Assembly (NCBI RefSeq): GCF_002093745.1
Contig: NZ_MTSB01000015.1
Coordinates: forward strand, 96,632-160,631
Reading direction: 5' to 3'
DNA from: Pseudomonas graminis
Lineage (GTDB): Bacteria; Pseudomonadota; Gammaproteobacteria; Pseudomonadales; Pseudomonadaceae
Length of the DNA stretch: 64,000 bases
Below the pieces are notes generated by a model. The model was given only the letters and a program-made list of their open reading frames with translations, was not told the origin of the DNA and did no database searches. The position numbers and the translations under genes are program-made. Within the stretch, counting starts at the first letter, position 1. Each line of letters starts with the position of its first letter. This document shows positions 8,896 to 18,307 of the stretch, piece by piece.

Positions 8896-10095
8896 ATGTT
8901 AGCCCACGTGGAGTCATACGCCGGTGATCCGATCCTTTCGCTGATGGAAGCCTTTGGCAAGGATTCCCGTGCGGACAAGGTCAATCTGAGCATCGGTCTG
9001 TATTACGACGCGCAGGGTCGCATCCCGCAACTGGCATGCGTGGCCGCAGCACAGCAGCAATTGGCTGAAGGCGAGCAGGTGGCTTCGGTGTACCTGCCGA
9101 TGGAAGGGCTGGCGGCTTATCGGCAGGCGGTTCAAACCCTGCTGTTTGGCGCGGACCATGCGTTGGTGCAGGCCGGTCGTGTGGCCACTATCCAGACCGT
9201 AGGCGGCTCGGGCGCGCTGAAAGTGGGCGCCGACTTCCTCAAGTATGCGTTCCCGGACTCTCAGGTGTGGGTCAGTGATCCGACCTGGGAAAATCACCTG
9301 GCACTGTTCGGAGGGGCGGGCTTCAAGGTCAACACGTATCCGTACTTCGATGCGCAGACTGGCGGCGTCCGCTTCGACGCCATGCTCGACTCTGTTCAGA
9401 GCCTGCCCGCGCAAAGCATCCTGTTACTGCACCCGTGCTGTCACAACCCGACAGGGGCCGACTTGTCGGTTGCGCAATGGGATCAATTGATCGAAGTGAT
9501 CAAGGACCGTCAGCTCATCGCATTTCTGGATATCGCCTACCAGGGCTTCGGCAAGGGCATGGACGAAGATGCCTATGCGATCCGTGCGATGGCCAATGCG
9601 GGCATTACAACGCTGATCAGTAATTCGTTCTCGAAAATCTTCTCGCTGTACGGCGAGCGGGTCGGCGGGCTGTCGGTGGTTTGCGAAGACACTGCCTCGG
9701 CCGCCAACGTATTCGGCCAGCTCAAGGCCACTGTGCGCCGCAACTATTCCAGCCCCCCCGCGCATGGCGCGTTTCTGGCCTCAAGGGTGCTCAACACACC
9801 GCACCTGCGTGACCAGTGGTTGAGCGAAGTCGAAGCCATGCGCGTGCGCATCATCGAGATGCGTAAGCGTCTGGTGTCGGTGCTTGCGCAGAAAGTCCCC
9901 GGGCGTGATTTCGGTTTCATCCTCCGGCAGAACGGGATGTTCAGCTACACCGGGCTGACCCCTCAGCAGGTTGATGAACTCAAAGACGTTCACGGCATTT
10001 ACATGCTGCGCAGCGGTCGGGTGTGCATGGCAGGGCTTAATGAAGGGAATATCGACAAAGTGTGTGATGCAATCGCGAGCCTCTTCACTCACTAA
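8896..10095 (+). CDS. tyrB: Aromatic amino acid aminotransferase (class I)
   Basis: 399 residues from ATG 8896, chosen because GAAGGAG lies 8 bp upstream. It is the same length as E. coli TyrB/AspC. The PLP lysine is Lys247 in [16 protein letters not shown], and other PLP contacts are the [11 protein letters not shown] loop, HNPTGADLS (residues 183-191) and LDIAYQGFG. The enzyme transfers the amino group between aspartate or aromatic amino acids and 2-oxoglutarate, in Tyr/Phe biosynthesis or degradation. The specificity (TyrB against AspC) is inferred. Its nearness to the histidine genes could mean a side activity on histidinol-phosphate, but nothing in the sequence proves it. Confidence 0.85.
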   Translation: MLAHVESYAGDPILSLMEAFGKDSRADKVNLSIGLYYDAQGRIPQLACVAAAQQQLAEGEQVASVYLPMEGLAAYRQAVQTLLFGADHALVQAGRVATIQTVGGSGALKVGADFLKYAFPDSQVWVSDPTWENHLALFGGAGFKVNTYPYFDAQTGGVRFDAMLDSVQSLPAQSILLLHPCCHNPTGADLSVAQWDQLIEVIKDRQLIAFLDIAYQGFGKGMDEDAYAIRAMANAGITTLISNSFSKIFSLYGERVGGLSVVCEDTASAANVFGQLKATVRRNYSSPPAHGAFLASRVLNTPHLRDQWLSEVEAMRVRIIEMRKRLVSVLAQKVPGRDFGFILRQNGMFSYTGLTPQQVDELKDVHGIYMLRSGRVCMAGLNEGNIDKVCDAIASLFTH

Positions 10096-10115
10096 ATGGC
10101 CTGTTGGTCGTCTGT

Positions 10116-10148
10116 TTGCTTCATGGCGAGCGCTTCTGAGCCTATAAT
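10116..10148 (+). promoter_or_regulatory. Possible promoter of the his cluster
   Basis: A perfect TATAAT at 10143-10148 lies 40 bp before hisB. The best -35 is poor: TTGCTT at 10116 is too far (21-bp spacer), and TCATGG at 10121 has better spacing (16) but weak match. Confidence 0.4.
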
Positions 10149-10187
10149 GCTCGCCTTTTTTCGCCCAATGATTTTGCGGAGCTGGTG

Positions 10188-10781
10188 ATGGTCGAACGTA
10201 AGGCGTACGTCGAGCGCAATACTCTGGAAACCCAGATCAAAGCCTCGATCAACCTGGATGGCACCGGAAAGGCCCGATTCGATATCGGCGTGCCTTTCCT
10301 TGAGCACATGCTCGACCAGATCGCCCGGCACGGGCTGATCGACCTGGACATCGAGTGCAAGGGTGATCTGGCAATCGACGATCACCACACGGTCGAAGAC
10401 GTCGGGATCACCGTGGGTCAGGCGTTCAGCCAGGCCATCGGCGACAAGAAGGGCATTCGTCGTTACGGCCACGCCTATGTGCCGCTCGACGAAGCGCTGT
10501 CGCGTGTGGTCATCGACTTCTCGGGTCGTCCGGGCCTGCAGATGCATGTGCCGTATACCCGCGCGACGGTCGGCGGCTTCGATGTGGACCTGTTTCAGGA
10601 GTTCTTTCAGGGCTTCGTCAACCACGCGAACGTGACGCTGCACATCGACAACCTGCGTGGCACCAACACTCACCACCAGATCGAGACCGTGTTCAAAGCC
10701 TTTGGTCGTGCCCTGCGCATGGCTGTCGAGCTGGATGAGCGCATGGCTGGTCAGATGCCCTCTACCAAGGGTGTGCTCTGA
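10188..10781 (+). CDS. hisB: Imidazoleglycerol-phosphate dehydratase HisB
   Basis: 197 residues from ATG 10188 ([20 protein letters not shown]). Diagnostic motifs: [20 protein letters not shown], the metal-binding [11 protein letters not shown], and a second metal site [11 protein letters not shown] followed by [19 protein letters not shown]. It is the monofunctional enzyme without the phosphatase domain found in E. coli. It dehydrates imidazole glycerol phosphate to imidazole acetol phosphate, histidine step 6. First gene of the cluster; its stop overlaps the hisH start by one base. Confidence 0.97.
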   Translation: MVERKAYVERNTLETQIKASINLDGTGKARFDIGVPFLEHMLDQIARHGLIDLDIECKGDLAIDDHHTVEDVGITVGQAFSQAIGDKKGIRRYGHAYVPLDEALSRVVIDFSGRPGLQMHVPYTRATVGGFDVDLFQEFFQGFVNHANVTLHIDNLRGTNTHHQIETVFKAFGRALRMAVELDERMAGQMPSTKGVL

Positions 10782-11419
10782 TGCAGACAGTGGCGGTCAT
10801 CGATTACGGTATGGGCAATCTGCATTCAGTCGCCAAGGCGCTGGAGCATGTGGGCGCAGGCCGTGTGCTGATTACCAGCGATGCCAACGTTATTCGTGAA
10901 GCCGACCGTGTGGTGTTTCCGGGTGTGGGCGCCATTCGCGACTGCATGGCCGAGATCCGCCGTCTGGGCTTTGATTCGCTCGTTCGGGAAGTGAGCCAGG
11001 ACCGTCCGTTTCTGGGCATCTGCGTCGGCATGCAGGCGTTGCTCGACAGAAGCGAAGAGAGCGGCGGCGTGGACTGCATCGGTCTGTTCCCCGGCCAGGT
11101 GAAGTTCTTCGGCAAGGACCTGCATGAAGACGGCGAGCACCTGAAAGTGCCGCACATGGGCTGGAATCAGGTGGCTCAGGCGGTGGATCACCCGCTGTGG
11201 CATGACATTCCGGACCTGGCGCGTTTCTACTTCGTACACAGTTTCTACATCGATGCCGCCAATCAGCGTCAGGTGGTCGGGCGTGGTCACTACGGCCTCG
11301 ATTTCGCCGCCGCACTGGCCGACGGTTCGCGTTTCGCGGTGCAGTTTCACCCGGAGAAAAGCCATACCCACGGCCTGCAATTGCTGCAGAATTTCGCCGC
11401 CTGGGATGGTCGCTGGTAA
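10781..11419 (+). CDS. hisH: Imidazole glycerol phosphate synthase, glutaminase subunit HisH
   Basis: 212 residues. Class I glutamine amidotransferase features: [16 protein letters not shown] at the start, the oxyanion loop PGVGAI, the nucleophile Cys81 in [12 protein letters not shown], and the His/Glu pair in FHPEKSH near the C-terminus. It releases ammonia from glutamine and channels it to HisF. The ATG overlaps the hisB TGA (10779-10782), which indicates coupled translation. Confidence 0.97.
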   Translation: MQTVAVIDYGMGNLHSVAKALEHVGAGRVLITSDANVIREADRVVFPGVGAIRDCMAEIRRLGFDSLVREVSQDRPFLGICVGMQALLDRSEESGGVDCIGLFPGQVKFFGKDLHEDGEHLKVPHMGWNQVAQAVDHPLWHDIPDLARFYFVHSFYIDAANQRQVVGRGHYGLDFAAALADGSRFAVQFHPEKSHTHGLQLLQNFAAWDGRW

Positions 11420-11423
11420 GCCC

Positions 11424-11684
11424 ATGAGCAAAGCCAAGGGCAAACCTCCGATCCTGACCCTTTCGCCTGAGCATGAGCAGCAGGCGATCGACAAGCTCAA
11501 GCGCCTGTTTGCAGATCGCTTCGAGCTGGAGCTCGGGTCGTTTGAAGTGGCGGAAGTGCTGGAGCTGTTCACACGCGAAATCGCCCCGCATTACTACAAT
11601 CGCGCCATCTTCGATGTTCAGCAGCACCTTAAAGAGCGGTTCGAGAGCATCGAAAGTGATCTCTGGGCACTCGAAAAGAATTAG
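11424..11684 (+). CDS. DUF2164 family protein inside the his cluster
   Basis: 86 residues from ATG 11424, four bases after the hisH stop. It shows the DUF2164 pattern: LSPEHEQQAIDKLKRLFADR, then ELGSFEVAEVLELFTREI, APHYYNRAIFDVQQHLKERF and a short acidic tail. It is soluble, helical and cytoplasmic. Its placement between hisH and hisA is usual in Pseudomonas, but no role in histidine synthesis is established. It could be a stand-alone helper carried along in the operon. Confidence 0.85.
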   Translation: MSKAKGKPPILTLSPEHEQQAIDKLKRLFADRFELELGSFEVAEVLELFTREIAPHYYNRAIFDVQQHLKERFESIESDLWALEKN

Positions 11685-11777
11685 CTAAAAGCAGCTTCAC
11701 GCTGCAAGAATCAGTGAGTATGCAGACTTGCAGCGAATCGCTTGCAGCTTGCCGCTCTTTTTGACCAAGGAATAAGC
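11685..11777. repeat. Short inverted repeat between DUF2164 gene and hisA
   Basis: GCTGCAAG near 11702 pairs with CTTGCAGC near 11726, followed by another CTTGCAGC at about 11739. It may form a hairpin within the his transcript. There is no T tract, so it is not a clear terminator. Confidence 0.4.
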
Positions 11778-12515
11778 ATGCTGATTATCCCCGCTATCGA
11801 CCTCAAAGACGGCGCCTGCGTGCGTCTGCGTCAGGGCCGGATGGAAGATTCCACGGTGTTCTCCGATGACCCGGTGGCGATGGCTGCCAAGTGGGTCGAC
11901 GGCGGCTGCCGTCGTCTGCATCTGGTCGACCTGAACGGCGCGTTCGAAGGTCAGCCGGTCAACGGTGATGTAGTCACGGCCATCGCCAGACGCTACCCGA
12001 ACCTGCCGATCCAGATCGGTGGCGGCATTCGTTCGCTGGAAACCATCGAACACTACGTCAAAGCGGGTGTGAGCTACGTCATCATCGGCACCAAGGCCGT
12101 CAAAGAACCCGAGTTCGTGGCCGAAGCCTGCCGTGCGTTCCCCGGCAAGGTGATCGTCGGTCTGGATGCCAAGGATGGCTTTGTCGCCACCGACGGCTGG
12201 GCCGAGGTCAGCACCGTGCAGGTCATCGACCTGGCCAAACGCTTTGAAGCCAACGGCGTGTCGGCCATCGTGTACACCGACATCGCCAAAGACGGCATGA
12301 TGCAAGGCTGCAACATCCCGTTCACGGCCGCATTGGCGGCGGCCACGCGAATCCCGGTGATCGCGTCGGGCGGCATCCACAACCTGGGCGACATTCAGGC
12401 GCTATTGAATGCAAAGGCTCCGGGCATTATCGGCGCAATCACCGGCCGTGCGATCTACGAAGGCACGCTGGATGTGGCTGAAGCGCAGGCGCTCTGCGAC
12501 CGCGAACAACGCTGA
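11778..12515 (+). CDS. hisA: ProFAR isomerase HisA
   Basis: 245 residues from ATG 11778, with AAGGAATAAGC just upstream. A beta/alpha barrel with the start [16 protein letters not shown] (general acid/base Asp8), the first phosphate-binding half [13 protein letters not shown], and the second phosphate site [15 protein letters not shown]. The second catalytic Asp lies in [12 protein letters not shown]. It isomerises the aminoaldose ProFAR to the aminoketose PRFAR, histidine step 4. It is 92 bp after the DUF2164 gene and 19 bp before hisF. Confidence 0.97.
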   Translation: MLIIPAIDLKDGACVRLRQGRMEDSTVFSDDPVAMAAKWVDGGCRRLHLVDLNGAFEGQPVNGDVVTAIARRYPNLPIQIGGGIRSLETIEHYVKAGVSYVIIGTKAVKEPEFVAEACRAFPGKVIVGLDAKDGFVATDGWAEVSTVQVIDLAKRFEANGVSAIVYTDIAKDGMMQGCNIPFTAALAAATRIPVIASGGIHNLGDIQALLNAKAPGIIGAITGRAIYEGTLDVAEAQALCDREQR

Positions 12516-12534
12516 ATAGCTGGAGACTGACTCT

Positions 12535-13305
12535 GTGGCCCTAGCCAAACGCATCATTCCTTGCCTGGACGTCGACAACGGTCGAGTGGTCAAGGGCGTC
12601 AAGTTCGAGAACATTCGCGATGCTGGCGATCCGGTTGAAATCGCGCGTCGTTACGATGAGCAGGGTGCGGACGAGATCACCTTTCTCGACATCACCGCCA
12701 GCGTCGATGGCCGTGACACCACGCTGCATACCGTCGAGCGCATGGCCAGTCAGGTATTCATTCCGCTGACCGTGGGCGGTGGCGTGCGGACCGTGCAGGA
12801 CATCCGCAACCTGCTTAACGCCGGCGCGGACAAGGTCTCGATCAACACGGCAGCCGTGTTCAACCCCGAGTTTGTCGGTGAGGCCGCTGCCCGCTTCGGT
12901 TCGCAGTGCATTGTGGTCGCTATCGATGCCAAGAAGGTTTCAGGTCCTGGCGAAACCCCGCGTTGGGAAATCTTCACCCACGGTGGACGCAAGCCTACCG
13001 GGCTGGACGCGGTGCTCTGGGCGAAGAAAATGGAAGACCTCGGCGCTGGCGAGATCCTCCTGACCAGCATGGATCAGGACGGCATGAAAAACGGTTTCGA
13101 CCTGGGCGTGACCCGTGCGATCAGCGATGCCCTGGGTATTCCGGTGATTGCTTCTGGTGGTGTCGGCAACCTCGAACACTTGGCTGCCGGTGTGATCGAA
13201 GGCCACGCCAGTGCTGTGCTGGCGGCGAGTATTTTCCATTTTGGCGAATACACCGTTCCCGAAGCCAAGGCTTATATGGCCAGTCGCGGGATCGTCGTGC
13301 GCTGA
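12535..13305 (+). CDS. hisF: Imidazole glycerol phosphate synthase, cyclase subunit HisF
   Basis: 256 residues with a GTG start at 12535 and GGAGA 10 bp upstream. HisF marks: [20 protein letters not shown] with the catalytic Asp12, the phosphate site [12 protein letters not shown], the second catalytic Asp in [11 protein letters not shown], and [12 protein letters not shown]. It uses ammonia from HisH to close the imidazole ring and release AICAR. Last gene of the cluster; a bidirectional hairpin follows. Confidence 0.97.
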   Translation: MALAKRIIPCLDVDNGRVVKGVKFENIRDAGDPVEIARRYDEQGADEITFLDITASVDGRDTTLHTVERMASQVFIPLTVGGGVRTVQDIRNLLNAGADKVSINTAAVFNPEFVGEAAARFGSQCIVVAIDAKKVSGPGETPRWEIFTHGGRKPTGLDAVLWAKKMEDLGAGEILLTSMDQDGMKNGFDLGVTRAISDALGIPVIASGGVGNLEHLAAGVIEGHASAVLAASIFHFGEYTVPEAKAYMASRGIVVR

Positions 13306-13316
13306 GTGACATTGTC

Positions 13317-13366
13317 CTGAAACGCGAGCGCATCCTTTCACAAAGGCTGCGCTCGTGTTGTTTCAG
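13317..13366. terminator. Bidirectional terminator between hisF and the protease gene
   Basis: Long imperfect inverted repeat with outer arms CTGAAAC (13317-13323) and GTTTCAG (13360-13366) and inner GCGAGCGCA/TGCGCTCG pairing. It overlaps the stop codon of the convergent protease gene. Confidence 0.65.
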
Positions 13367-14883
13367 CCTGCCGATTCGGGCTCCAGCAGCATGTCCGTTC
13401 GGGGTTCTGACGGATGGCCCGCTTCGTCTTTTGCCAGCGTACAAAGTTTGACAGGCAGCAGTTTCGGGCTGATGGTGAAGTTATAGAAGACCGTCTTGTA
13501 GCCAGTGGGATCAGCACAGTCCGTGAGTTCCGGTGCCCCGAATTTATAAGCGTGGCTGGCATGTGTCGGTAAACCGGCGATAAAGGTTACCTGGTGCTTG
13601 CCGTTATCCAGCCGTTCGATGGTCACATGGGGTGCAGGCGTTTCGTTCGCCTCGACCAGCTCGACCGTGTGAATGAACGCATTTTCCCGCACCCCCGGCT
13701 CCGCGCCCTGATGGCCGTTATGGCCCGCTACACACAGCGAATACAGGCCCGGCTCAGTGCCGATAATCGCGTTGATATGCGCGGTACGCGCATCTCTGGA
13801 GCTTCGGTATCCTTCGGGTTCGCGGCACTCGAGCGGGTTTTGGGTGGCCTTGAACTTGAACATTGACGTGTTGACGGTGAATTTCATGTCCCAGCGCGGG
13901 GCAATCACGTCTCCGTTCTCATCATGTTCGAGCCTGATGTAATGCTTGCGGTAGTCCGGGTTGGCGAGCGTCAGTTGCGCAGCGGGCTGCAACTTGCAGG
14001 CGGGGCGAGCGATATCGAACACACCCTCGTCAAAACAGGCAGGCAGGGATTCTATCGGGCTTGCGTAGTTGGTATTGGCACTCCACGACGCCTTCCCGTC
14101 GTTGACTTCGCAGGGCGAGTCGGCAAAACAGCGGGCCTGCTCGGTCGCACCTCGGGTTGTGGTGCCCATGATGCCAATGATCCTGTTTGTATGACGATCA
14201 ATGAGCGGGCTTCCTGAGCTGCCTGGCAAGACGTCTTCGCATCTGTTGGTCTGGTTGGCATTCCAGGTGTAGGGGTGTTCGACAATGTTGGCTATCGACT
14301 CGAGCTTGCACGCCGCCATCCGTAACGTGTAGCCGGTGGCCGTCACGGGTGCGCTGACGGACAGTACGTCAATGCCGACGCTGGGCGCGCCGTCTGCCAT
14401 GAGCAGCGGTTTTATGCCTTCCTCCAGCAAGCGGGACAGCGTTGTATCCAGCTCAAGCACCGCGAGGTCCGTGCCGCGCAGGCTGCTCCATTGGATTCTT
14501 TTCAGCGGATAGCTTTTTCGCGCTTTTGGAAGATCCTTGAAGTAGTTGAATTCAACATGCCCCTCGATTTCCAGATCGACACCCAACTGGCTCGGATGGG
14601 TGTAGGTGCAATGGCCACTGCTCAACACGTAGGCGGGTATATCAGAGCTTTCAGTCTGCGGGTCTGTACGCGGGTCGATCAGCACTGCGGTACACATGCG
14701 GTTGCCTCGGCTTTCCAGGCGGCCTATGCCATTCCAGTGATCGAACTTGCCTTCCTTGTTTTCGAGCAGCATGGAGGGGGTGAAAGGTGGCATGCCGTCG
14801 CCAAAGTCGAGCTGTTGTGCTGACACCGCAGTCGTTATCGACGCCGCGAACAGTGCCAGAAGAACCGGTTTTTCAATGTCCAT
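13363..14883 (-). CDS. Secreted trypsin-like serine protease with C-terminal beta domain
   Basis: 506 residues if the third of three consecutive ATGs (14883) is used, since AAGGA directly abuts the first. A signal peptide ends near AVSAQQ. The chymotrypsin-fold triad is visible: His in VLSSGHC, Asp in RGTDLAVLEL, Ser in VLPGSSGSPL. Paired cysteines suggest disulfides. The last 190 residues form a second domain with repeats of ECREPEGYRSS and DCADPTGYKT type, perhaps for binding. It is paralogous to the broken gene at 15858-17366, and both flank a periplasmic binding-protein gene. An exported protease of a plant-associated bacterium is plausible; the substrate is unknown. Confidence 0.75.
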   Translation of the reverse strand: MDIEKPVLLALFAASITTAVSAQQLDFGDGMPPFTPSMLLENKEGKFDHWNGIGRLESRGNRMCTAVLIDPRTDPQTESSDIPAYVLSSGHCTYTHPSQLGVDLEIEGHVEFNYFKDLPKARKSYPLKRIQWSSLRGTDLAVLELDTTLSRLLEEGIKPLLMADGAPSVGIDVLSVSAPVTATGYTLRMAACKLESIANIVEHPYTWNANQTNRCEDVLPGSSGSPLIDRHTNRIIGIMGTTTRGATEQARCFADSPCEVNDGKASWSANTNYASPIESLPACFDEGVFDIARPACKLQPAAQLTLANPDYRKHYIRLEHDENGDVIAPRWDMKFTVNTSMFKFKATQNPLECREPEGYRSSRDARTAHINAIIGTEPGLYSLCVAGHNGHQGAEPGVRENAFIHTVELVEANETPAPHVTIERLDNGKHQVTFIAGLPTHASHAYKFGAPELTDCADPTGYKTVFYNFTISPKLLPVKLCTLAKDEAGHPSEPRTDMLLEPESAG

Positions 14884-15097
14884 CATCATTCCTTGATAGT
14901 GGTATGGGTACCTGGCATTGAATAAGATTCTGTGGCGAGGCGTGAGGTAAATAGTTACCGAGCCTGATTGTCCTCAGGACCGGGCTTCGTACGTTCATCC
15001 CTGAGTTGTCTGTAAGCGACATCGCAGAGTACCGGGCTAGACAGTACACCGGGTTCCCGGCACTCTGCATGCGTCGTTCACGATCGAGTGCCGGAAC

Positions 15098-15853
15098 ATG
15101 TTCAAACGTCTATTTCTTGCCCTGATCGGGGTCGGCGTGTTGTTGGGCGAAGGTGCTCGTGCTGACCCGTCATCGCCTTATTCCGTCGTGTTGCTGACCG
15201 AAAATTTCCCGCCGTTCAATATGGCGGTCGATGGCAAGAATTTCGCTCAGGAAAACAACATCGACGGTATTGCTGCTGAGGTCGTGCGCGAGATGTTCAA
15301 GCGCGCGAACATCGGTTACAGCATGACCCTGCGCTTTCCGTGGGATCGCGTTTACAAACTCGCGCTGGAGAATCCCGGCTACGGCGTGTTTTCCACCACC
15401 CGCCTGCCCGAACGGGAAAAACTCTTCAAATGGGTGGGCCCGGTGGGTTCCTACGACTGGATCATGCTCACGCGCGGTGACAGCCCGATTACCCTGACGT
15501 CACTGGAGCAGGCCAGGGATTACAAGGTCGGTGCCTACAAGGGCGACGCCATTGGCGAGCGCCTCAATGCCATCGGGCTGAATCCGATTCTGATGTTGCG
15601 CGATCGCGATAACGTTAAAAAGCTGGTCAACGGACAGATCGACCTGTGGGCAGTAGGCGACCCGGTGGGTCGCTACCTGGCGAAGCTGGAAGGCGTCACC
15701 GGGCTGAAGACGGTGCTGCGTTTCAACCACGCCGAGTTGTACCTGGCCCTCAACAAAGGCACGCCCGACGAAGTTGTTACCCGCCTGCAAAGCGCCCTGG
15801 ACGAGATGCGCGCCGAAGGCTGGGTGGACGCCGCCAAGGCGCGCTATCAGTAA
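15098..15853 (+). CDS. Periplasmic solute-binding protein, amino-acid type (SBP_bac_3)
   Basis: 251 residues. A signal peptide (MFKRLFLALIGVGVLLGEGARA) is followed by VVLLTENFPPFNM and then IDGIAAEVVREMFKRANI, the standard start of family 3 binding proteins. YKVGAYKGDAIGERLNAIG and LWAVGDPVGRYLAK are also family-like. No permease or ATPase gene is adjacent, so it is an orphan: it may feed a distant transporter or act as a sensor. It is flanked by two protease genes facing it from both sides. Confidence 0.8.
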   Translation: MFKRLFLALIGVGVLLGEGARADPSSPYSVVLLTENFPPFNMAVDGKNFAQENNIDGIAAEVVREMFKRANIGYSMTLRFPWDRVYKLALENPGYGVFSTTRLPEREKLFKWVGPVGSYDWIMLTRGDSPITLTSLEQARDYKVGAYKGDAIGERLNAIGLNPILMLRDRDNVKKLVNGQIDLWAVGDPVGRYLAKLEGVTGLKTVLRFNHAELYLALNKGTPDEVVTRLQSALDEMRAEGWVDAAKARYQ

Positions 15854-15857
15854 CCGT

Positions 15858-17366
15858 TCAACCTGCTGCAGGTGCAGGAATGATGTCCTCTCGCAACGCG
15901 GAAGGCTGGTCATTGATGTCATGGGCGTAAGTGCATATCTTCATCGGCAGTGATTCTCTGCGTAAGACCATACTGCGGAACTGCGCCCTGAAACCTTCAG
16001 GGTCTGCACAGTCCGTCAGTTCCGGCGGCCCTGTTTTGACGGTGTGATAGTCAACCAGCTCCGAGTCATGAATCCAGCTTACCGAATACGCGCCAAACCG
16101 GCTCTTTTGCACCTGCAGTTGCGGCGCTGGCGTAGGTCCGGCCGGGTGCAGCTCCATCGCCAGCGTCAGCGCATTGCGCATCAGGCCTTTGCTTGGCCGC
16201 TCCTCGGCGGACGAGACGCCGACGATGCACATCCAGTTGATGCCGATCCGGGTATCGACCAGCGCATCGATGGAGGCTTCCTGTGATGCGATGGCACGGC
16301 TATAGCCACGTCGTTCTTCACATTGCATGGCGGAATCGACCTTCTTTTAGCGGTAGAAGGGCGTGTCTACCGTAAAGCGCAGGTCCCAAGACGGATAGAC
16401 ATTATTGCCCTCGGCGTCCAGCCGGGCCCTTGCACGTTGCGCGGGTTGCTTGCCCGAGGTGTCGAAATCGACCGAAAACGTGGGGAAGAGTTGGCATCGT
16501 TCCGGGTCTGTCACGAAGGTGCCGCTGACAAAGCAGGTGTTCAAGACAGAAACCGGATTGCCATAGTTACTGTCGGCAACCATCGGCGGGAAGCCGGGTA
16601 CCTGATCACTGTGATCTTCGACAGGGGGCTCCGTATCCGGGGGCTGGTTGGTGAGGTTCAGAATCGCATAAATCTCGCCATTGTCCCGGGTCAGAAGAGG
16701 GCTGCCGGACGCGCCGGTGTCCACGTCCAGGCATTGGTTTCGTACGGTGTGCCGCCAGACCCACGGCTGCTCCAGAATCTCTTGCGAGGTTTTGTGAACG
16801 CACGCCGCCATGCGCAAGTGGCCGGTGTCCTTGTTCAGCGGCGCTCCGACCCACAGAATCTCGCGCTCCTGCTCCGGCATTTCGGTGGCCAGTCTGAGGG
16901 GACGGATTCCGTCATTGATCAACGTATCGAGGGTGGGCTGCAACTCGACAATTGCCAGGTCCACGCCCTGCATGCTGCTCCAGTTGACGCGCTTGAGGGG
17001 GTAGCTGCGTGCCGTGCTGTCGGTAAAGAAGTTGAACTGGATACTGCCTTCGATCTCGCCATCCGTGATCATCATGCCGGTCTGGCGATTGATGCAGTGA
17101 CCGCTGGTGATGACATAAGCCGAGGCATCAGACGGACTGTCCGGGCTTCGCGTATCGATAAGTGTTGCAGTGCAGTTGGAGCCGGTCTTGCTCTTGATGC
17201 GACCAATGCCGTTCCAGTGATCGCGTGAGCCGTCCGCGTTCAACAGTGCTTTCGAAGGGGCCAGAGAGAGCAGGCCCTCGCCCAGATCCGTAGCGGAAAC
17301 ATGGGCAGAGAAGGGGAGCAGCGCCGCGATGCAGAATGCTCCCGAGAGTGTGAGTTGCTTCATCAT
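15858..17366 (-). pseudogene. Second trypsin-like protease, interrupted by an in-frame TAA
   Basis: The 5' part (17366-16347, 339 residues) has a signal peptide, VITSGHC, GVDLAIVEL and DTGASGSPL, so the protease domain and triad are complete. It ends TPFYR and a TAA at 16347-16349. The same frame stays open without a gap for 162 more codons to 15858 and continues the homology to the protease at 13.4-14.9 kb, including the shared PELTDCADP motif. The stop aligns with an aromatic residue of the paralog, so a single-base nonsense change (for example TAC or TAT to TAA) explains it. A truncated secreted protease could still be made. Confidence 0.75.
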
Positions 17367-17521
17367 TATCGTCCTTGATAACCGTATCTTGGTCTCCGTT
17401 GTGGAGACCTTATCCTTTAAGTCGGAATTGACAGGGTTATCAAGGCTTGACGGGCAGTGGGCATCGAAAACAGATTTGCCTTACTTCACGGATGGAATGC
17501 GCTGACTCCGTGCGGGCCGGC

Positions 17522-18304
17522 TCAGCGATACAGCCCGTTCTTGCCGTGCGCCGCGCTTGCCTGATTGCCACGCTCGCTGATCATGCTGCGCAGGTCGATC
17601 CATTCGACACCTTGAGCCTTCAGCTTAGGCAGTTCGCGCTCCAGCACGTCCAGTGTGACGGGGTAGGGGTGGCCGATTACAACGGCCGAACCCTGCTTGT
17701 GGGCCAGTTTTATAGCGATTTGCAGCTGTCGGGTGATGGCTTCGGCGGTGCGTTCGTCGTCCAGAAACACATCGCGCGAGACGCTGGCCAGACCTGCTCG
17801 CTGCGCCTCGGCGGCGGCCACGGTTTTGGCGCTGGTGCGGCTGTCGACAAAGAACAGATGACGCCGCTGCAACTCGGCCATCAGCCAGGCCATGGCGACA
17901 GGCTCGGCAGTCATGCGGCTGCCCATGTGGTTATTGATGCCGGCGGCGTACGGCACCTTCAGCAGCGCGGCATTGAGACGGCTTTCCAGCTCGGGCAGAG
18001 GCAGTTCGGGGTGCCAGGCATATGGGCCTGTGGCCGGGTCCATCGGCATGTGCAGCATCACCGTTTTACCGGCGCGATGAGCCTCGCGGGCAAAGTCGGT
18101 GGCGTGTGGGGTGTCGGGCATGATCGCCAGTGTGACCGGGCCGGGAAGCGCCAGTGTGCGGCTGTCGCGCTCCGAATTCTGGCCCAGATCATCGATGATC
18201 AGGCTGAGGTAAGCGGTAGGCGCTTTGCCTGCGCTCTCGACTGGCGCCGCATGAACGGCACCAGTGATCGAGAACGTCAGCAGCAACAGGGCGAGAACGC
18301 GCAT
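17522..18304 (-). CDS. Divergent polysaccharide deacetylase (YibQ/DUF610 family)
   Basis: 260 residues with a signal peptide (MRVLALLLLTFSITGAVHA). Family motifs: LSLIIDDLGQN, LAIMPDTPHA, VMLHMPMDP, GINNHMGSRMT, LFFVDSRTS and VIGHPYPVTLDVLE. These are the metal-site regions of NodB-like carbohydrate esterases. A periplasmic role on peptidoglycan or another glycan is inferred. It follows ctpA by 3 bp and ends the gpmI-envC-ctpA-yibQ operon, a conserved Pseudomonas arrangement. Confidence 0.9.
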   Translation of the reverse strand: MRVLALLLLTFSITGAVHAAPVESAGKAPTAYLSLIIDDLGQNSERDSRTLALPGPVTLAIMPDTPHATDFAREAHRAGKTVMLHMPMDPATGPYAWHPELPLPELESRLNAALLKVPYAAGINNHMGSRMTAEPVAMAWLMAELQRRHLFFVDSRTSAKTVAAAEAQRAGLASVSRDVFLDDERTAEAITRQLQIAIKLAHKQGSAVVIGHPYPVTLDVLERELPKLKAQGVEWIDLRSMISERGNQASAAHGKNGLYR

Positions 18305-18307
18305 CCG

